Shown piece by piece: positions 44,604-58,200 of a DNA stretch of 64,000 nucleotides. The first letter of the stretch is position 1. Every line of letters begins with the position of its first letter. The position numbers were made by a program, and so were the translations under genes. The notes beneath the pieces are model-generated. The model saw nothing but the letters and a program-made list of their open reading frames with translations. It was not told the DNA's origin and searched no databases. The stretch is taken from contig NC_092563.1 in assembly GCF_037975245.1 (NCBI RefSeq), forward strand, positions 2,878,501 to 2,942,500. The letters are read 5' to 3'. The DNA comes from Apostichopus japonicus (lineage: Eukaryota; Echinodermata; Holothuroidea; Aspidochirotida; Stichopodidae).

Positions 44604-46755
44604 GATCAATGGTGCTGGAATCAGTCCGTTTCTCTCAATTGTGTATTAACTAACAGTGTGTGCAATTCACATGAAGATGTGCCCTCAAACTAACATTCTA
44701 CGCATGCGCTTAACACCCTGGAAAGTAAATTAATTTATTATTAAATTTAAAATAACTTTAGAAATCAATTTTTTGGAAACGCATAAAAAGTACATATATA
44801 TGTTTTTTTTTTTTACAGTTAGCATATTTCGATTTTCCAATTTCATGATAATGTTCTTACAAAGGATTCGATAATTTCAGGAAAAAAGCAGATATACATT
44901 GTGAATTTATCATCTCTTTGCTGAGAGAGGAATTGATCCATTTTAATTGACGTCTTTGAATTCAATTTGGTATTTAATAATGTAAGCATTTTTTGAAGCA
45001 TGTCGATGGATTATATTACGGGCATATGAACAACTTTTGAACATGGTGGAAACACTCTAGCACGGTTTAAGTAATTTTCTACTGTTTTTTTTTTTTTTTG
45101 GATAGATATTTTTTTTTTGTGGATAGCTTTTCTTGGTCAAATTGCCTCCCTGATGATAAAATTACCACAAATTTGTTACCATAGAAATAACGTTATAACG
45201 AAAAGGAAAGGAATGGCGATTAGTGTAAATAAGTGTTAATGTGTATTTATTATTGTTTTTGGGGGGAGGGGGGATGGGGGGGGTAATGTATGGGTGCAGA
45301 GGTGAGGGCTGTGAGCATTACCCAATGTCATTAATCACAATTTGCAAGACATTACAATGTGCTATAAGAGAAAGTAGAATCTATTTCTGTCTGACGTTTC
45401 TACTTAATATTACTTTTTCTACCTTCTGAGATATATAATATTCATGAGCGATTTTAATATTCATGAGCGATTTAAATATTCATGAGATATATTTACATGA
45501 ATGAGGTATAACTTAAAGACGTTCATCAATTACAGGCTGATAAGAGAACTTGATTTAACTGGTGGCATGTATTTAATGCTAATATGAAAGAAAACAAAAT
45601 GAAAGAACAACGAAATTAGTAGCATCGAGTGACATCACTAATTGGATAACTAACATCTCGACCTTTTATTATCTGTTCGTTATGCACACATGACGATGAC
45701 CACACAGTGACAGTCTCGATGCAAGGGGACTGGGGTCGAGAGCGGATCAGTCGTTTGGTTTTTCGTGACCAGATTCTTTCTTTGGTGACTTTCCTTACAA
45801 AGAATGTTGGTTTTTACAAATTATTGAATAAATTTTAATCTGAATTTGAATAATACCGTAGGCTGGGTATTTTGACAAATTTTCGTTTTCGTCACAAATT
45901 GACTTTCAAAATGGTAGACAATGAAGATTCTAAACCTCCAATTTTTAAATATATTTTTTTATATATTTTATTTATTATTTTTATTACAAAGGAAAGAATC
46001 TGCAAAAATAGAGACACAGAAAAACGACATAATCAAAACTTTAATGGTTTGAATAGATTTAGAAGTGTATTTACAAAACTGCGTGAAAGGTGTTATGTTA
46101 ACACTTTTCCAAAAGTTAACATTTTTATATTTAATACAAACCTCGAGCAATAATAAGAAACTAAATTACTAAGGGAGAAAAAATGTACGCTGGCCGTTTT
46201 CATTTCAAAGCTTCATGGAAGAAAGGTTGGCCTGCTAATAGCGGTATAGAGGAATTCGACAGTATTATCGTATTTGTTTAGACTAGATTGGCGTTCCATA
46301 GAGCAGATGCTTGTCGCATCATCATCATGTTGGTGATATTCACAAGGGTAGAACATGCGGGTACAAATCTTAGGAAAAATATAGTGAAAAGGAGGTTTAC
46401 TAATTTTTTTTTTTAAATGTCGTGATGTTTCATTTTAGTTGATGGAAAGAGAAGTTAGGTCCAAATGAAGATCAAGGCGACATAACAATTAGGAACGGTG
46501 GTTGTAAAGTAAACAAATGAGGAGGGGGGAGGGGGGGCGGTGGCAGCTGTCTTGAGAGTCTTGAAAAAGTTTGTATATTTCAAAACGTAATTTCTTAACG
46601 TAGCAAGAAATATTCTTCTTTCCTTTTCTTTTTGTGGCTCCATGGTCTCTTCGTTCGATATCACTATAGTAACCAATTACCTTGGCAACAGAGTAAATGC
46701 TTATAGCGCGCGTAGAAGCCTACTATAGTATATTGATTGACCCAGGCGGTAGACC
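44604..46755. other. Intergenic region between lectin copy B and CA8
   Basis: AT-rich sequence with T-runs, a G-rich patch near 45260 and a short tandem TATTCATGAGCGATTT at about 45436-45488. No exon recognised. It should include the copy B promoter and the CA8 3' UTR. Confidence 0.5.
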
Positions 46756-49120
46756 TTATCTGAATGATGCCCATACGATTCTCTTGTTCAAAGGTTGGAC
46801 TGGCCGAAAGTTGTCCACGAGAGATCCAGAATCATTTCCGGCAGGAGTAAGCTGTTCGCCTTTCATGTGATTTTTGAGACGTCTGAAATCTTCGATCTGG
46901 TTTATTCAAATTTAAAAAAAAAATGTACAAAATATGATGAATTAAAAGCAAGATAAATGGGGAGTAATAGTGATGAGTAATATTGTTTTCATATTATTTC
47001 ATAACGATGTTTTTCTTAGCGTGACGTATATCGAGGACATACAGCATTGTGCTTGTATGTTGAGGTTTTATGACGTCATCATGTAATCTTTCCAGGTCAG
47101 ATATCAACAGATGGCCTCATTACGTCACACTTTCCCTCATTTCTCATCTACTTCGTATTAGAGTTGGTTAATTACAAACGTATAATATTAACCCTATAAG
47201 TTTATAGAAGCTATATGGAGCTCATCACTACAGGCTAAGGACTGGACAGCTATAGTTTGTAGAGCCCAGTACTTGTGACTATATATGGTCACTATATATG
47301 GTCACTTTATATGGTCACTATATATGGTCACAATATATGGTCACTATATATGGTCACTATATACGGTCACTATATATGGTCACTATAGATGTTCAATTTA
47401 TGTGGTCACTATAGATGATCACTACATATGGTCACTATATATGGTCACTATATATGGTCACTATATAGGTTGAGCCCCGTTCTAGAAAAACATCTTCCCA
47501 CTTATTTTCAACTTAATTGGATAAATTGTCTATTTTTTTATATTTTTCTTATAGTAACACATAAATTCCAATAATATGGTCATAATTGCCAATCGGTCAA
47601 GTGAAGACCGATTTGATAATAGGATAAATAATATTTGTTCCCCTTTTTCCCCTTTCAGTGGCGTACCTGTGAAATGGACAATGTGAGCGGATATCGGAAA
47701 AGAATCCATGTTACATTCTCACAACACGGTGGTGACGTCAGAGACCCCTGGTAAGTCCAAAAATCTCGTAACATCGGATCTTAAAAAGAAAGGAAATGAT
47801 GGCTATTAATATTACGAAATTGGAAATAACTCGTTGTCATCAATAGCAGTTATTATTATTCAAATAAATTTATTGCCCCAGATAAAATAATTGTTTCAAT
47901 ATAACAACACTTAAATTTATTGTTGTCCATTGGTGATGGATTTTGATTGAATTTAATGAATGATGCTAAGCCTTTCATGGGCGACTGGAGGTATGATAAG
48001 GGAATTTCCGCATTGTACTTAGTTATCAAATTTTCAGCGCTATATAAAATCGATGATGGGAAACAATGTTTTGCTTGATCCATGCAGTCTGCGGTTGTTG
48101 AAGTATCCTGGAAATAAACTGTTCTGCAGTTTGTGATAGCTATAGTTTCTTTATGGTTTTCGTGAAGTACAGGGAATTGGAAGACAGGGTCCTGATCGAT
48201 AAATGTTCCGTGTTCTGAGAGTTATTGCGCCATTAATCCCTCCCCACCCCATCCCCTTCCAGTAAAGAGCGTGTAGAGTCTGGTAAGGTCCCGGGAAAAA
48301 ATTAACATCGCAGCCCCTGTTTTTGTTTATTAAGTCTTCTTTTTTCCTTGAGTATATTATGTAAATGAGGATACATCATTGTTTTTCTCCTGTTTGCCTC
48401 GACTCCCTAATTTACCTCGAGCCTTAGGCTGTATCCCCTGAAATACCCCCCGGCCCCCCCCCCCCCCCTCTCGCCAGTCTCAAAAAAATCCCAATATACG
48501 TTACAGCTTACCGGGTAAAAGGCAATTCGTGTTAAAAGGCGTTGAAACTGTAATGCTTCTTCCCTGTCAAATACAACCGAAATCCAAATTAGAAACAAGA
48601 TCATCATTCAAATATGGAATAAACCTTTCTTTAAATAAAGCTCCCGCCCCTCCCAACCTTTCTATTGTCACGAAAATATCAGAATACATATACATAATAT
48701 GACTTGTAATGTAATTTATGTTCAGTGCGTTTGCAAAATTCTGGGATTTTCTATTTTCAAATAATGTATGTTCATTCATACTTAGTAAAGATTCCTAAAT
48801 CCTATTGGTCCATTCAGGTCAGCTGACCGTGGTTAATCCTGTGAGTAACGCACGGTAAAATTACGGGGCATCACTTTAATAAATCTTTGGTTATATGTAA
48901 CCAAAAATGATTTTTCCCCCACACAAATGGTAGTGTATGAATGAACGGGGTTAATCAACGGTCTAGCGTGCGTTACTCACATGATTAATGCACTCCGGGT
49001 GTTAATGCTATCGCTGGATGCACTCGGGCACCGCCCTCGTGCATCGCTTGCATTATCCCCCGATCGTGCATTAATCCTGTAAGTAACGCACGCTAGACCG
49101 TTGATTAACCCCTTATTTCC

Positions 49121-49202
<82 letters not shown>

Positions 49203-52200
49203 CTAACTAACTTATATTTTTTTCATGTTGAGTACCCAGAAATTAATTGCATATACTTCTACCATTATTGCACTAACATGTCGTAACACAATACAAATTC
49301 TTCCTTTGTAAGTTATCCAACTGTCAAATGGTAATCAATTTTTTTTTGTTAAACTATATTTGACGAATATGAAAAGGCAGATATCCCCATCACTGAAATT
49401 AACGGGTTTTTTGTTGTTGGAATTTTTAGATTTCTGAATGAAAGTTCGTAAAATTCGTTCGTTCGTCGAGTGCGATTCAAACGTTTGAAAATGCCTTTAT
49501 CTGTGGTGTCGCTGTTTCAAAAATGTTATTCTGAAGTAAAAGCACCTGCGTTCGTGACAAAACAAAAATTAATTTGCACGAATCATCTTGGTTTCGAGGG
49601 TTGACTGACTCAGCTTCAGATTTATAATGACTGGAATTATTACATAAACGGCGTACCTTGTACTGTATAGATTCCAAGCAGTCTGTAAAAGATCGTAATC
49701 CATTGTTCTCTCGACCAATCTGTGAGAAGAAAGTTATAAGGGCAAGAAGGAAAAAATGTTATATCTATTCCATTTTCATTTCGACATCACCAATTATTCC
49801 TGCATTTCAATAAATTGGTTATCTGTTTATCTAGAGTATAGTGGAAATGCAGTGGAGACATAGATTCAAAATGCAGTTTTGAATTCTTTTTCGCAGATCT
49901 GTGCTAGGCTATTTGATGCATACTGTAACACGTTATACCGCACAATCGTGTCTCCCTTCATCTACCGAATCACCCACCCCCCGGCCTTGTTCCTACACAC
50001 ACAAACACTCAAAAGTATGAATTGTCTCTCAGAACTTCTATAACTGACTACACCAATGATAGTCCGATTGGATGTGAGACTGTTTCAAAGGAACGAGTCG
50101 ACACAATTGGTCAAATTTGACGAGATTTAAACACGTGACGTTTCGTCACCTAACGTTATATACTTCCATACGTAGATGTAGATAACGTACGATAGTATAC
50201 GAATGGTTGTTTAAGATATTGGGAGCGTATATTCTTTACCAGATTGTTCCTTCTACGGTTGAGCAAAATTACAGTCAAAGAGCAAAACACATATCCTTCG
50301 CGATCCAACTATATATCTCTCTCTATTATGACATGACCTATCAAATTTAAATGGCGTATAGAGCGCAGTTACATAAACCAGCTCCATGCACCGAAGAGAA
50401 AGAAAATTCAAGCTTTCTGCAAATAGCTTAGTGGGTAGCCTATATCATTGTAATTTTACCTTCGTAGGTTTATTTGTAAGTGCTAATAACTAGGATCCGG
50501 TAATAATTTCTGTATAGATAATGTTACTATGGTAACATTGGATCGTCGTGTTAGAGTCATATATGCAGATCTATAAATAGCTCTGGATTGCTACTGAGGG
50601 CGTATACTAGCAGTGGGGAGGCAATATGTGACTTGGTTACGTCACTTCCTCTCCATCATCAACAAACATACCGTACGTATTTGTACCTGAACAAACAAAG
50701 CGATGATAGCCAATCCGCCTGGTCTTCCCATTGCATCTTCAACTGTAGAAAACTTAGTCGTGTTCCAGTGGATTAGATGAAGCTGTTAAAACAACAAGGA
50801 CTGATTAATTAAATAATTAATTGTCAAAGCATGCAAAGTTTTATCTTAAAACAACCGGCAGTTATGGTAGTGACGAACGAGGTCTTACAACGAGACATTA
50901 GAAATAACTTTGTTCTGATAGCAGGATGTGATTGCTTAGCTTCATGTCAGTGGACATGATAGTAATTATTTTACAGTCATCGGTGAGGCAGCATGCTTGA
51001 ACACGATGAAATGTCCCATAGAAATGAGGATAAAGAGAAGAAACCAGCCAATAGAAAGATTAGTTTTCTTATCTCTCTTCATCTCTTATGTCCATTGACT
51101 TGCATAACGTATACACATGTATATACATATTATACATGTATACATATTATACACATGCTCGTAAATTACACTTAGGGCAAATACGAAAAGTGATCTCCTC
51201 GTTATAAATTCGTGTGATCAATCAGTATAACAAAGACATATGACGGACGAAAAAAGGTACATTGCTTCGAACAGAAATCGAAGGAACACTTTATCCTTTA
51301 ATATGTCATTCATTGGCCCATTGTGTCTCTTTAGTAAACTGTTCTACTATTAAAAGTGGAAAAATTGCTACAAGCAGCGTCGGGAGGGAGGGGAGTGGGG
51401 GGGGGGGGGGGTTGGCGTTTTTCCAGCAAAGCTGGTTTAGGTTGTCTCACCTCCATGGGGTATGCTTTAAAGTTGACGGTGTGCTCTGACCCACGATCTT
51501 CTTCTTTCCCCCAATGGAAAGTACAAGCCGCTAATTCGTAGTCGTCACCATCCTGGAATGGACCTCCACGAATGTCTGGAATCAAATTAATTAGACAATT
51601 TATTGATGTTTGGGCTTCATATTTTGTGATATGTAGTGTCCTACACAGGGTCGGATACACCGTTTGTTTTCGGGCCCGGGGATACACCTTATCTTTTAGG
51701 GGGAGAGGTGGGGGTGCCCCAACTGACCTCTAAGGCAAATTATGCAGGCGTTCTTTTCACATTTTAAATATAGGAACAAACGGGTGTTCAATTAATATAT
51801 GTGTGTATAGTGTGCGCGCATTGTGTGTTGTTTATATCTCATTCATATCTTTCACTGGATGTCAATGTTTGTTATACCTTATAATTAGGAAAGTAAAAAC
51901 TAAAGAGGCAACCAGAGGCAGACATTTATTTAAAGAATAATGATGATATATTTTTATATATTCAACTCACTCTCCTTCCCCTAATTCCTTTAATCCGTAT
52001 CCTATTATTAGATCGAGAACTTACATGAAATAGTACTGTCTTCTCGCTTGCTTCCGAGTTTGTTACCATCATCTGTAGAAATGAAGAAGGAAAAGAGTGT
52101 TATCAAGTGAGATGTCGGTATAATGCCTTATATTAATAATTGCATTTACAAAATGAGAAATTATGCACTTTTGTGGGCCTATACCATTTATCGTTTAACT

Positions 52201-55200
52201 TGTTTTTGGAATTGATATTTTTGAAATACAACATATTTATTTCTTCCTCCTGCTTATTTTCTTCTTTACCCACTCAATTTCTGATTGTTATACATCAAGA
52301 GTGCACTATAAAATAAACATGTTATTCAGCATTTTTTAAATGCTATAAAATATTTTCAAACCTACCCGAATCGTGTTTGAACGTAACTTGCACAGTAGCT
52401 CCCGTGTTCAAGATTTCACTTTCTCGACACAGAACATATTTGGCTTCTAGTGGATTGTCCTTCAATTTCTGGTCATACTTAGCTTCTCTGGAATTAATGT
52501 TTATCGGTGACTGGCTGTCTCCACTAGCCTCCGGAAAATGTAGTCCCCACTCTGTCGTGCCTAAAGAAAAAAGAATATAACAAACAGCTGATTTAAAACT
52601 CTGTATCGGAGAAATTAAACAAAATGGTAGCTTTCCTGTATGGTCTATACGAATAAAAAATGGATCAATTCTGTGATGTTAGCTATGATAAATTTTGTTA
52701 TAAATATTGTTGTTCTATTTTGGGTGTAATGTGCAGCAAGGAAATGCATAAAAGGACAGAAATAATTTTTCCTCTGCTAATTAACGTACAAACCCAAACG
52801 ACTGATGCTGGGAGTCTTTAAATATTTAGCAAATATAAAAGATGATGAGGAATTGTTGATTTTCTCAATCATCTATATGAAATCGTATATTTTAGTGGCT
52901 CCACATTATACATACTATGTTTTCATACTAAATGTTTTAATGAATACACAGAAGAAGTTATCTTCTTCCATTTTACCTTGAGAATTAAAAGATGTACTCG
53001 GTAAGTCATTTCTCAAGGTATCAAAGCATTACAAGAAACAAAACCAAAGCAAAATATATGATGACGTCAATGAAGAATTTTATAGTCTTGTGTGTTTCCC
53101 GTGATTTGTTGTTCATGTTGCTAAGTAACATAAGTTTTATTTCAGGTCAGATCGAGGGCGAGAAAAAGCGGTCGACATTGTTAAACACCGCCCTCTATTT
53201 CAACCGGTAGAAGCATTTACGTGACGTCATAATGCTAACATCGCCATTTTTGAGGAGCCACTATAGTGCTAAACCCGGAAACGTACATCATCTACGGATA
53301 TGTTACCACATTGAGTTGAACAATTTTGAATGTGAAATAGTCAACCGAGGGAAAAATACTTGGTTAACTTTCAGATAAGCATACGAAGGCTGACATGTGG
53401 TTATTTGTCTTCCGTCGCCAAGGCAACCGATCACATGATCATGACCAAGACAAACACAAGAAAGTTATCAGGTAAGTTTTCTTATAAATCAAATTTAGGG
53501 CAATAATGTCTGAACGGCAAGTGTTAAAATCAAAATTTCAGTATGAACTGTTTCACGAAATGTTATGAGGGCGGTAGTGAAGAACTAAGCATGCATAGAC
53601 TCCTGATGTGTGACCTGATTGATTCACTTTGGCTTCGGCTTTGAGTACAACGTTTCTGCATGCTACCGTGTTTGACGAATCTAACCGTAATAGTAATAAC
53701 TTGCCTATCCATGTTACAATGCAATAAAAAAAAAATTGCAAAATGCGGGTCCTCCTCACAATTTTGCAAGGTCGTTAAGTGAGTCCATAGTTTCCCCTCT
53801 CGGGAAACCAAAACGATTGTTTCTACCATAAAGAAGAATGTTATTTTGTATGCAGGATTTGCACATTGCGAGATAAGTAACATCCATAACAAATGTGGAG
53901 GGGGCGCTAGTCCGTTTCTGCTCTCTGCGCAGAGCCACAAGTGCATTTTGCACAAACAAAACACTTGACTTTGTCCGTGACCACGACATAGAGGGGAAAA
54001 AAAACCAAAGGAGAAAAAAAGATCGATGTAGGAAGAAGAAGGAAAGCAAGGAGCAAATATTCCGTGAAGCAGCTCTTTAGTTGTTATTAAGAAAAAAAAT
54101 TCCACAGCCAAACCACCCCAACACCTGCCCAAACTCTACCTCAATTACAATTCAGATAACTTTACATAAATGCAGTAAACATAAATATTTGTGTGTATTT
54201 ACGATCATAAGCACCGAGCGACATATCACAAATTTATTTCAATGTGGCATTAATAACTACATCGTATACAAATTGTAATAACATTACTATTAACATTTTT
54301 ATCACGATTCGTAACTAAACAAAGTGTGTCATGGCATGTAACTGCTAGCTAACATCCACCTGGTGTACATAACCGGCGTAGGCCTATCGATATCTGTATA
54401 TGTAATACCTGTGTCACGCCTTGTATTGCTTGCATGTCGCCGTACACGTACTCTCCAATCGTGATTACGTCCATCTTCCGTCGAACAATACATGTTTTTG
54501 TATGTCAAGATAGCTCAAAATCGTTTGCTTTAGTCACAGAAAACAAATTTAATAACTCTCACACGATGTCATCACGAAAATAATTTTGCAAAACGTTATC
54601 CGATTAAGTTGAATTCTTGTTGATGGAGAATTGATGTGAAATCAAACTGAGTATAAATTTTTTCCACGTTCTTTCCTTTCCCCTTTTCCTGTCTTATACG
54701 TTGATTCTCGGATACAAACAGGATGACAATCGTTAATTGCATTTGGCCTACGAAAATCACGACATAACGGCTTTGCCGCTGACTGACTTCCTATGATTCG
54801 GAATGTCTCGATTTCCGTACGCGGGCGATATATACTCACAGCTTTTTAGCCTTGAGGTATTCGCCGCAGAATTGTTTTTTTTTTTAATATATTTTTATTA
54901 TAGAGAGAGAGGGGTACGAAAGTCCTTTATTATATAATCTACGCGTCACCTAGGCAACGACTATGCTGTTGATCGAAATTAGTAAACGGTGAAAAGAAAA
55001 CGGATAGATTTTACACAGTGCGCGCATTAAGATACACAAATTGCTGTCAGGAAGACGCCAAAAACAAGGGAACAATAATGTACAGACAACAAACAACACA
55101 CAGTGATGTCAATAGTGAGAATACATAGGCATTTATCGTGGTCAAATATTATAATCCCATAATCAGAAGTTACAAGCATAGATATATATATATATATATA

Positions 55201-58200
55201 TATATAGGAATAATGGGAGAACTGTTAAACATATATGCTGCATTTAGAGAAAGGCTGGATCTCGAGTGAGATACAATAATTAAATTAGGGAAGTGATTGG
55301 AAGTAAAACAGCCAATGTATACAGGCGCGTATCCAGGATTTTCTAACCCGGGGGGCGCGAATTACTATCTAAGCGGAGCGCCACCATCGGTTGGCGCGCA
55401 GCGTACAAGAAAATTTCTGGTTTTGATACCCCCAGATCACCGGAAACGGCACTTCTCGGGCTTGAAATGACCAACCAGATGTACACTTTTTGCCTGAGAA
55501 CCAAGTATTTCCTAATAGTTTTTTTTCCATCCATAACCTTTTTGAAGATTGTCAACCCGGCACACGTCATGTTCGACCTGATCGCATCTCCTGTGGGTCT
55601 TTGCTTTTGTAGGTGATTCTACGTCGCGGCCCACAATACCCGTCAGCCCCACTTTTCAAGGTTTTAAGCCCCAAATTTGTTCAGAATTTGAAAATTCACA
55701 TTTCTCGTGAATAAAGTCACTTCAAAACATACCCATAATGTTGTACAAAATTTCATCTATGGACAACCAATATAGAAAAACTTCCTTGAACCCCTAACAG
55801 ACCGGTCAAAATTGCACGAGTAGAGGGAAGTGTGATGCAGAATGTTGGTCAGAAATTTTCGAAAATTCAGACACAGTTAACTTATTGGTGTAGAAATATT
55901 AAACCTCTTATAACTGCTATTATAAAACTTGGTTGAAGGAAATGAAAAAATAGCAGATATTTCCTTCAACCGAACACTACACACATAGGCGTAGGAGGCG
56001 CGGCGGCAGTGGCGGAGCTAGGGGTATTGGTCAGGAGGGGCGAGAATGGTCTGTAGGGGCGCTTTCGACACTATCTAAGCGGAGCGCCACCACTGGTTGG
56101 CGCGTAGCGCACAGACAATTTTTGAGTAAAGATACTCCCTAGATCGCCGGAAATGACCCTTTCAGGGCCTGGCTAATTTGAAGATAAACAAAAAATGGGT
56201 GTCATCGCCAAATTACACCAACAAAATGTGACAAATGTCAATAAGTAGATGAGAGCGCAATAAAAAAGTCAATCACGAATAAGTAAAAAGTGGTAAAAAG
56301 CTGAAAAAGGCGCCAGCAGTCCATTTGAGTCCGTCAGGGGGGGGGCATCCGCCCCCTGACCGTATGGACGCTCCGCCACTGCGCGGCGGGGGTGCAGCCC
56401 CTAATTCGCCATTACTAATGTAAAAGAAACTTTTGACATAATTGGACCTCCATGCTTTTTATACATCTACATGAGACATGTCGTTGTTTACATTAGCATC
56501 CCGCGGTATACTGCGCAATTTGAACGGACCGTACGGTACATGATGGCATGCGATGTAATAACCGATGCTTTGTTATATGATATTGACATTGACACGTTGA
56601 ACGCGCGCTTCGCGCGCGAAAATTGTTGGTAATTTTTTCAGGCAAGTCGGACAGTTTTGAGGATTTTCATCCTGGAACGCCATTTTCATGCTCACTGATA
56701 TGATGTGATATCTGCTGTTTGCGTTACAAATTCGAACAGGCGCGTAGCGAGGAATTTGCCAAGGGAGGGGCGAAGCCTGTAGGCAAATTATCTAAGCGTA
56801 GCGCCACCATAGGTTGGCGCGAAGCGAACAAGAAAATTTTGGCCGAAAATGTCTCCCAGATCCCCGGAAATGACACTTCCCAGGACTTGTAAGTTGCATC
56901 TAAGCACTTTCTATTTTGAAATTAGTTAGCGATATCATTTTAAAAAAATGCTGAATTGGGGGGGGGGGCGGTCGCCCCCATCCCAAAATGCGTCATGTTC
57001 CCCGACGACACGGTCGAGTTCGAGACCAGCCACAGTTGGTTTCATAGCACAATTCTACACACGCGTTATGATAGACCATATATAGTATATATATAGATCA
57101 TTAGTGAGAGAGGAAAATGGAAACGTCAAAAAAATGGAGTTGTCGGTGTAAGGGGTAGGGTGAGGCACACTTTTACGAAATCATTGATCCGTCACTGGCT
57201 ACCCTTCAGCGCTGTAATGATGTGACTGTTCCTCTTTCTCTTCCCGGTGTCTTCGCGTTTTTCTTTTACTCCCTCCTTTTCTCCTTCTTCTCTCTTTCTT
57301 CTTTTTCTTTTCCCTTCCTTCCTCTCCTCCTCCTCTTTTTCCCCTCTTTTTTCCTTTTTTCTTCTTTTTTTCTCTAATCTTTTTCTTACCCGGGGGGCGC
57401 GCGCCCCCAACGCCCCCCCCCCTGGATACGCACCTGGTTTATATATATATATATATATATTTATATATTCTTGTTAATACCAATTACGTATGTTCAATGA
57501 ATCCTATAGTCACAGCTTCTCGTCTGGAAGAACTGACTCATTTGTGTATCATGTAGCATATACCTCTCAGACATATTGTACATCAGTATAGCGATCGATG
57601 GAAATTTAACGTGGTAAACTTGCCCTTTTTCCCTGTTTTGACAACTTCATAAGATCAGTGAATTAGACAACATCATCACAAATAATGATCATTCAAACGA
57701 TTCGAGATTGCAGAAAGAGTGGGCGTTCACATCTCAAATGAATCGTTTTGATAGGTAGCCTATATGAGGCTTGTTCGTTGATACATTGTGGATCAATTTG
57801 GATAATTTGAATAAGTATCCATGGCAACGGTGGAAGATGAAAGGATAAGAAGAAACTGGCTGAGGATTTCACAATTAAGAGTCTCTAATATATCTTTGTT
57901 GTCAGGTATTCATTTACCGTAGGGATTATACTGTGTAGACAGTTGCTAATGAAAGATGTATAGAATCAGATTAGTGCATCAGTGTATTATATATGTGGCC
58001 CTAGCATCCATATGGTAAAGTTTATGTTTGTGTTAAACGTAATTCTGGAAATATAGCTAATTTCTTATATAGATCACACGATTAACGATGTGTGAAGACC
58101 AGTGATACTGACGTATAGTTTAGTTTGGTGACGAGGGGGGGGGGGGGGCGGTAAGGTAGGTATGATGGTTTAAATTAGACAAATCAGGAAATCTTGAAAT

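Larger units (their letters stand above)
55322..57436. mobile_element. Composite region of nested hAT-like elements
   Basis: Starts CAGGCGCGTATCCAGG with AACCCGGGGGGCGCG and ends with the inverted form CCCCCCTGGATACGCACCTG. It is about 2.1 kb long and contains the E-family element (56007-56381), an F-related segment from 56738 and low-complexity CT-rich sequence near 57230-57385. No transposase ORF is seen and no clear TSD surrounds the whole. It sits in CA8 intron 1. Confidence 0.55.

Noticed and set aside
47659-47750. Plus-strand exon with good-looking acceptor and donor
   Set aside because: The minus strand over the same bases encodes the conserved CA8 segment GSLTSPPC...[10 protein letters not shown], in phase with its neighbours.
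57192-57477. Lys/Glu-rich and Ser/Phe-rich frames
   Set aside because: Low-complexity CT-rich tract inside nested transposons.
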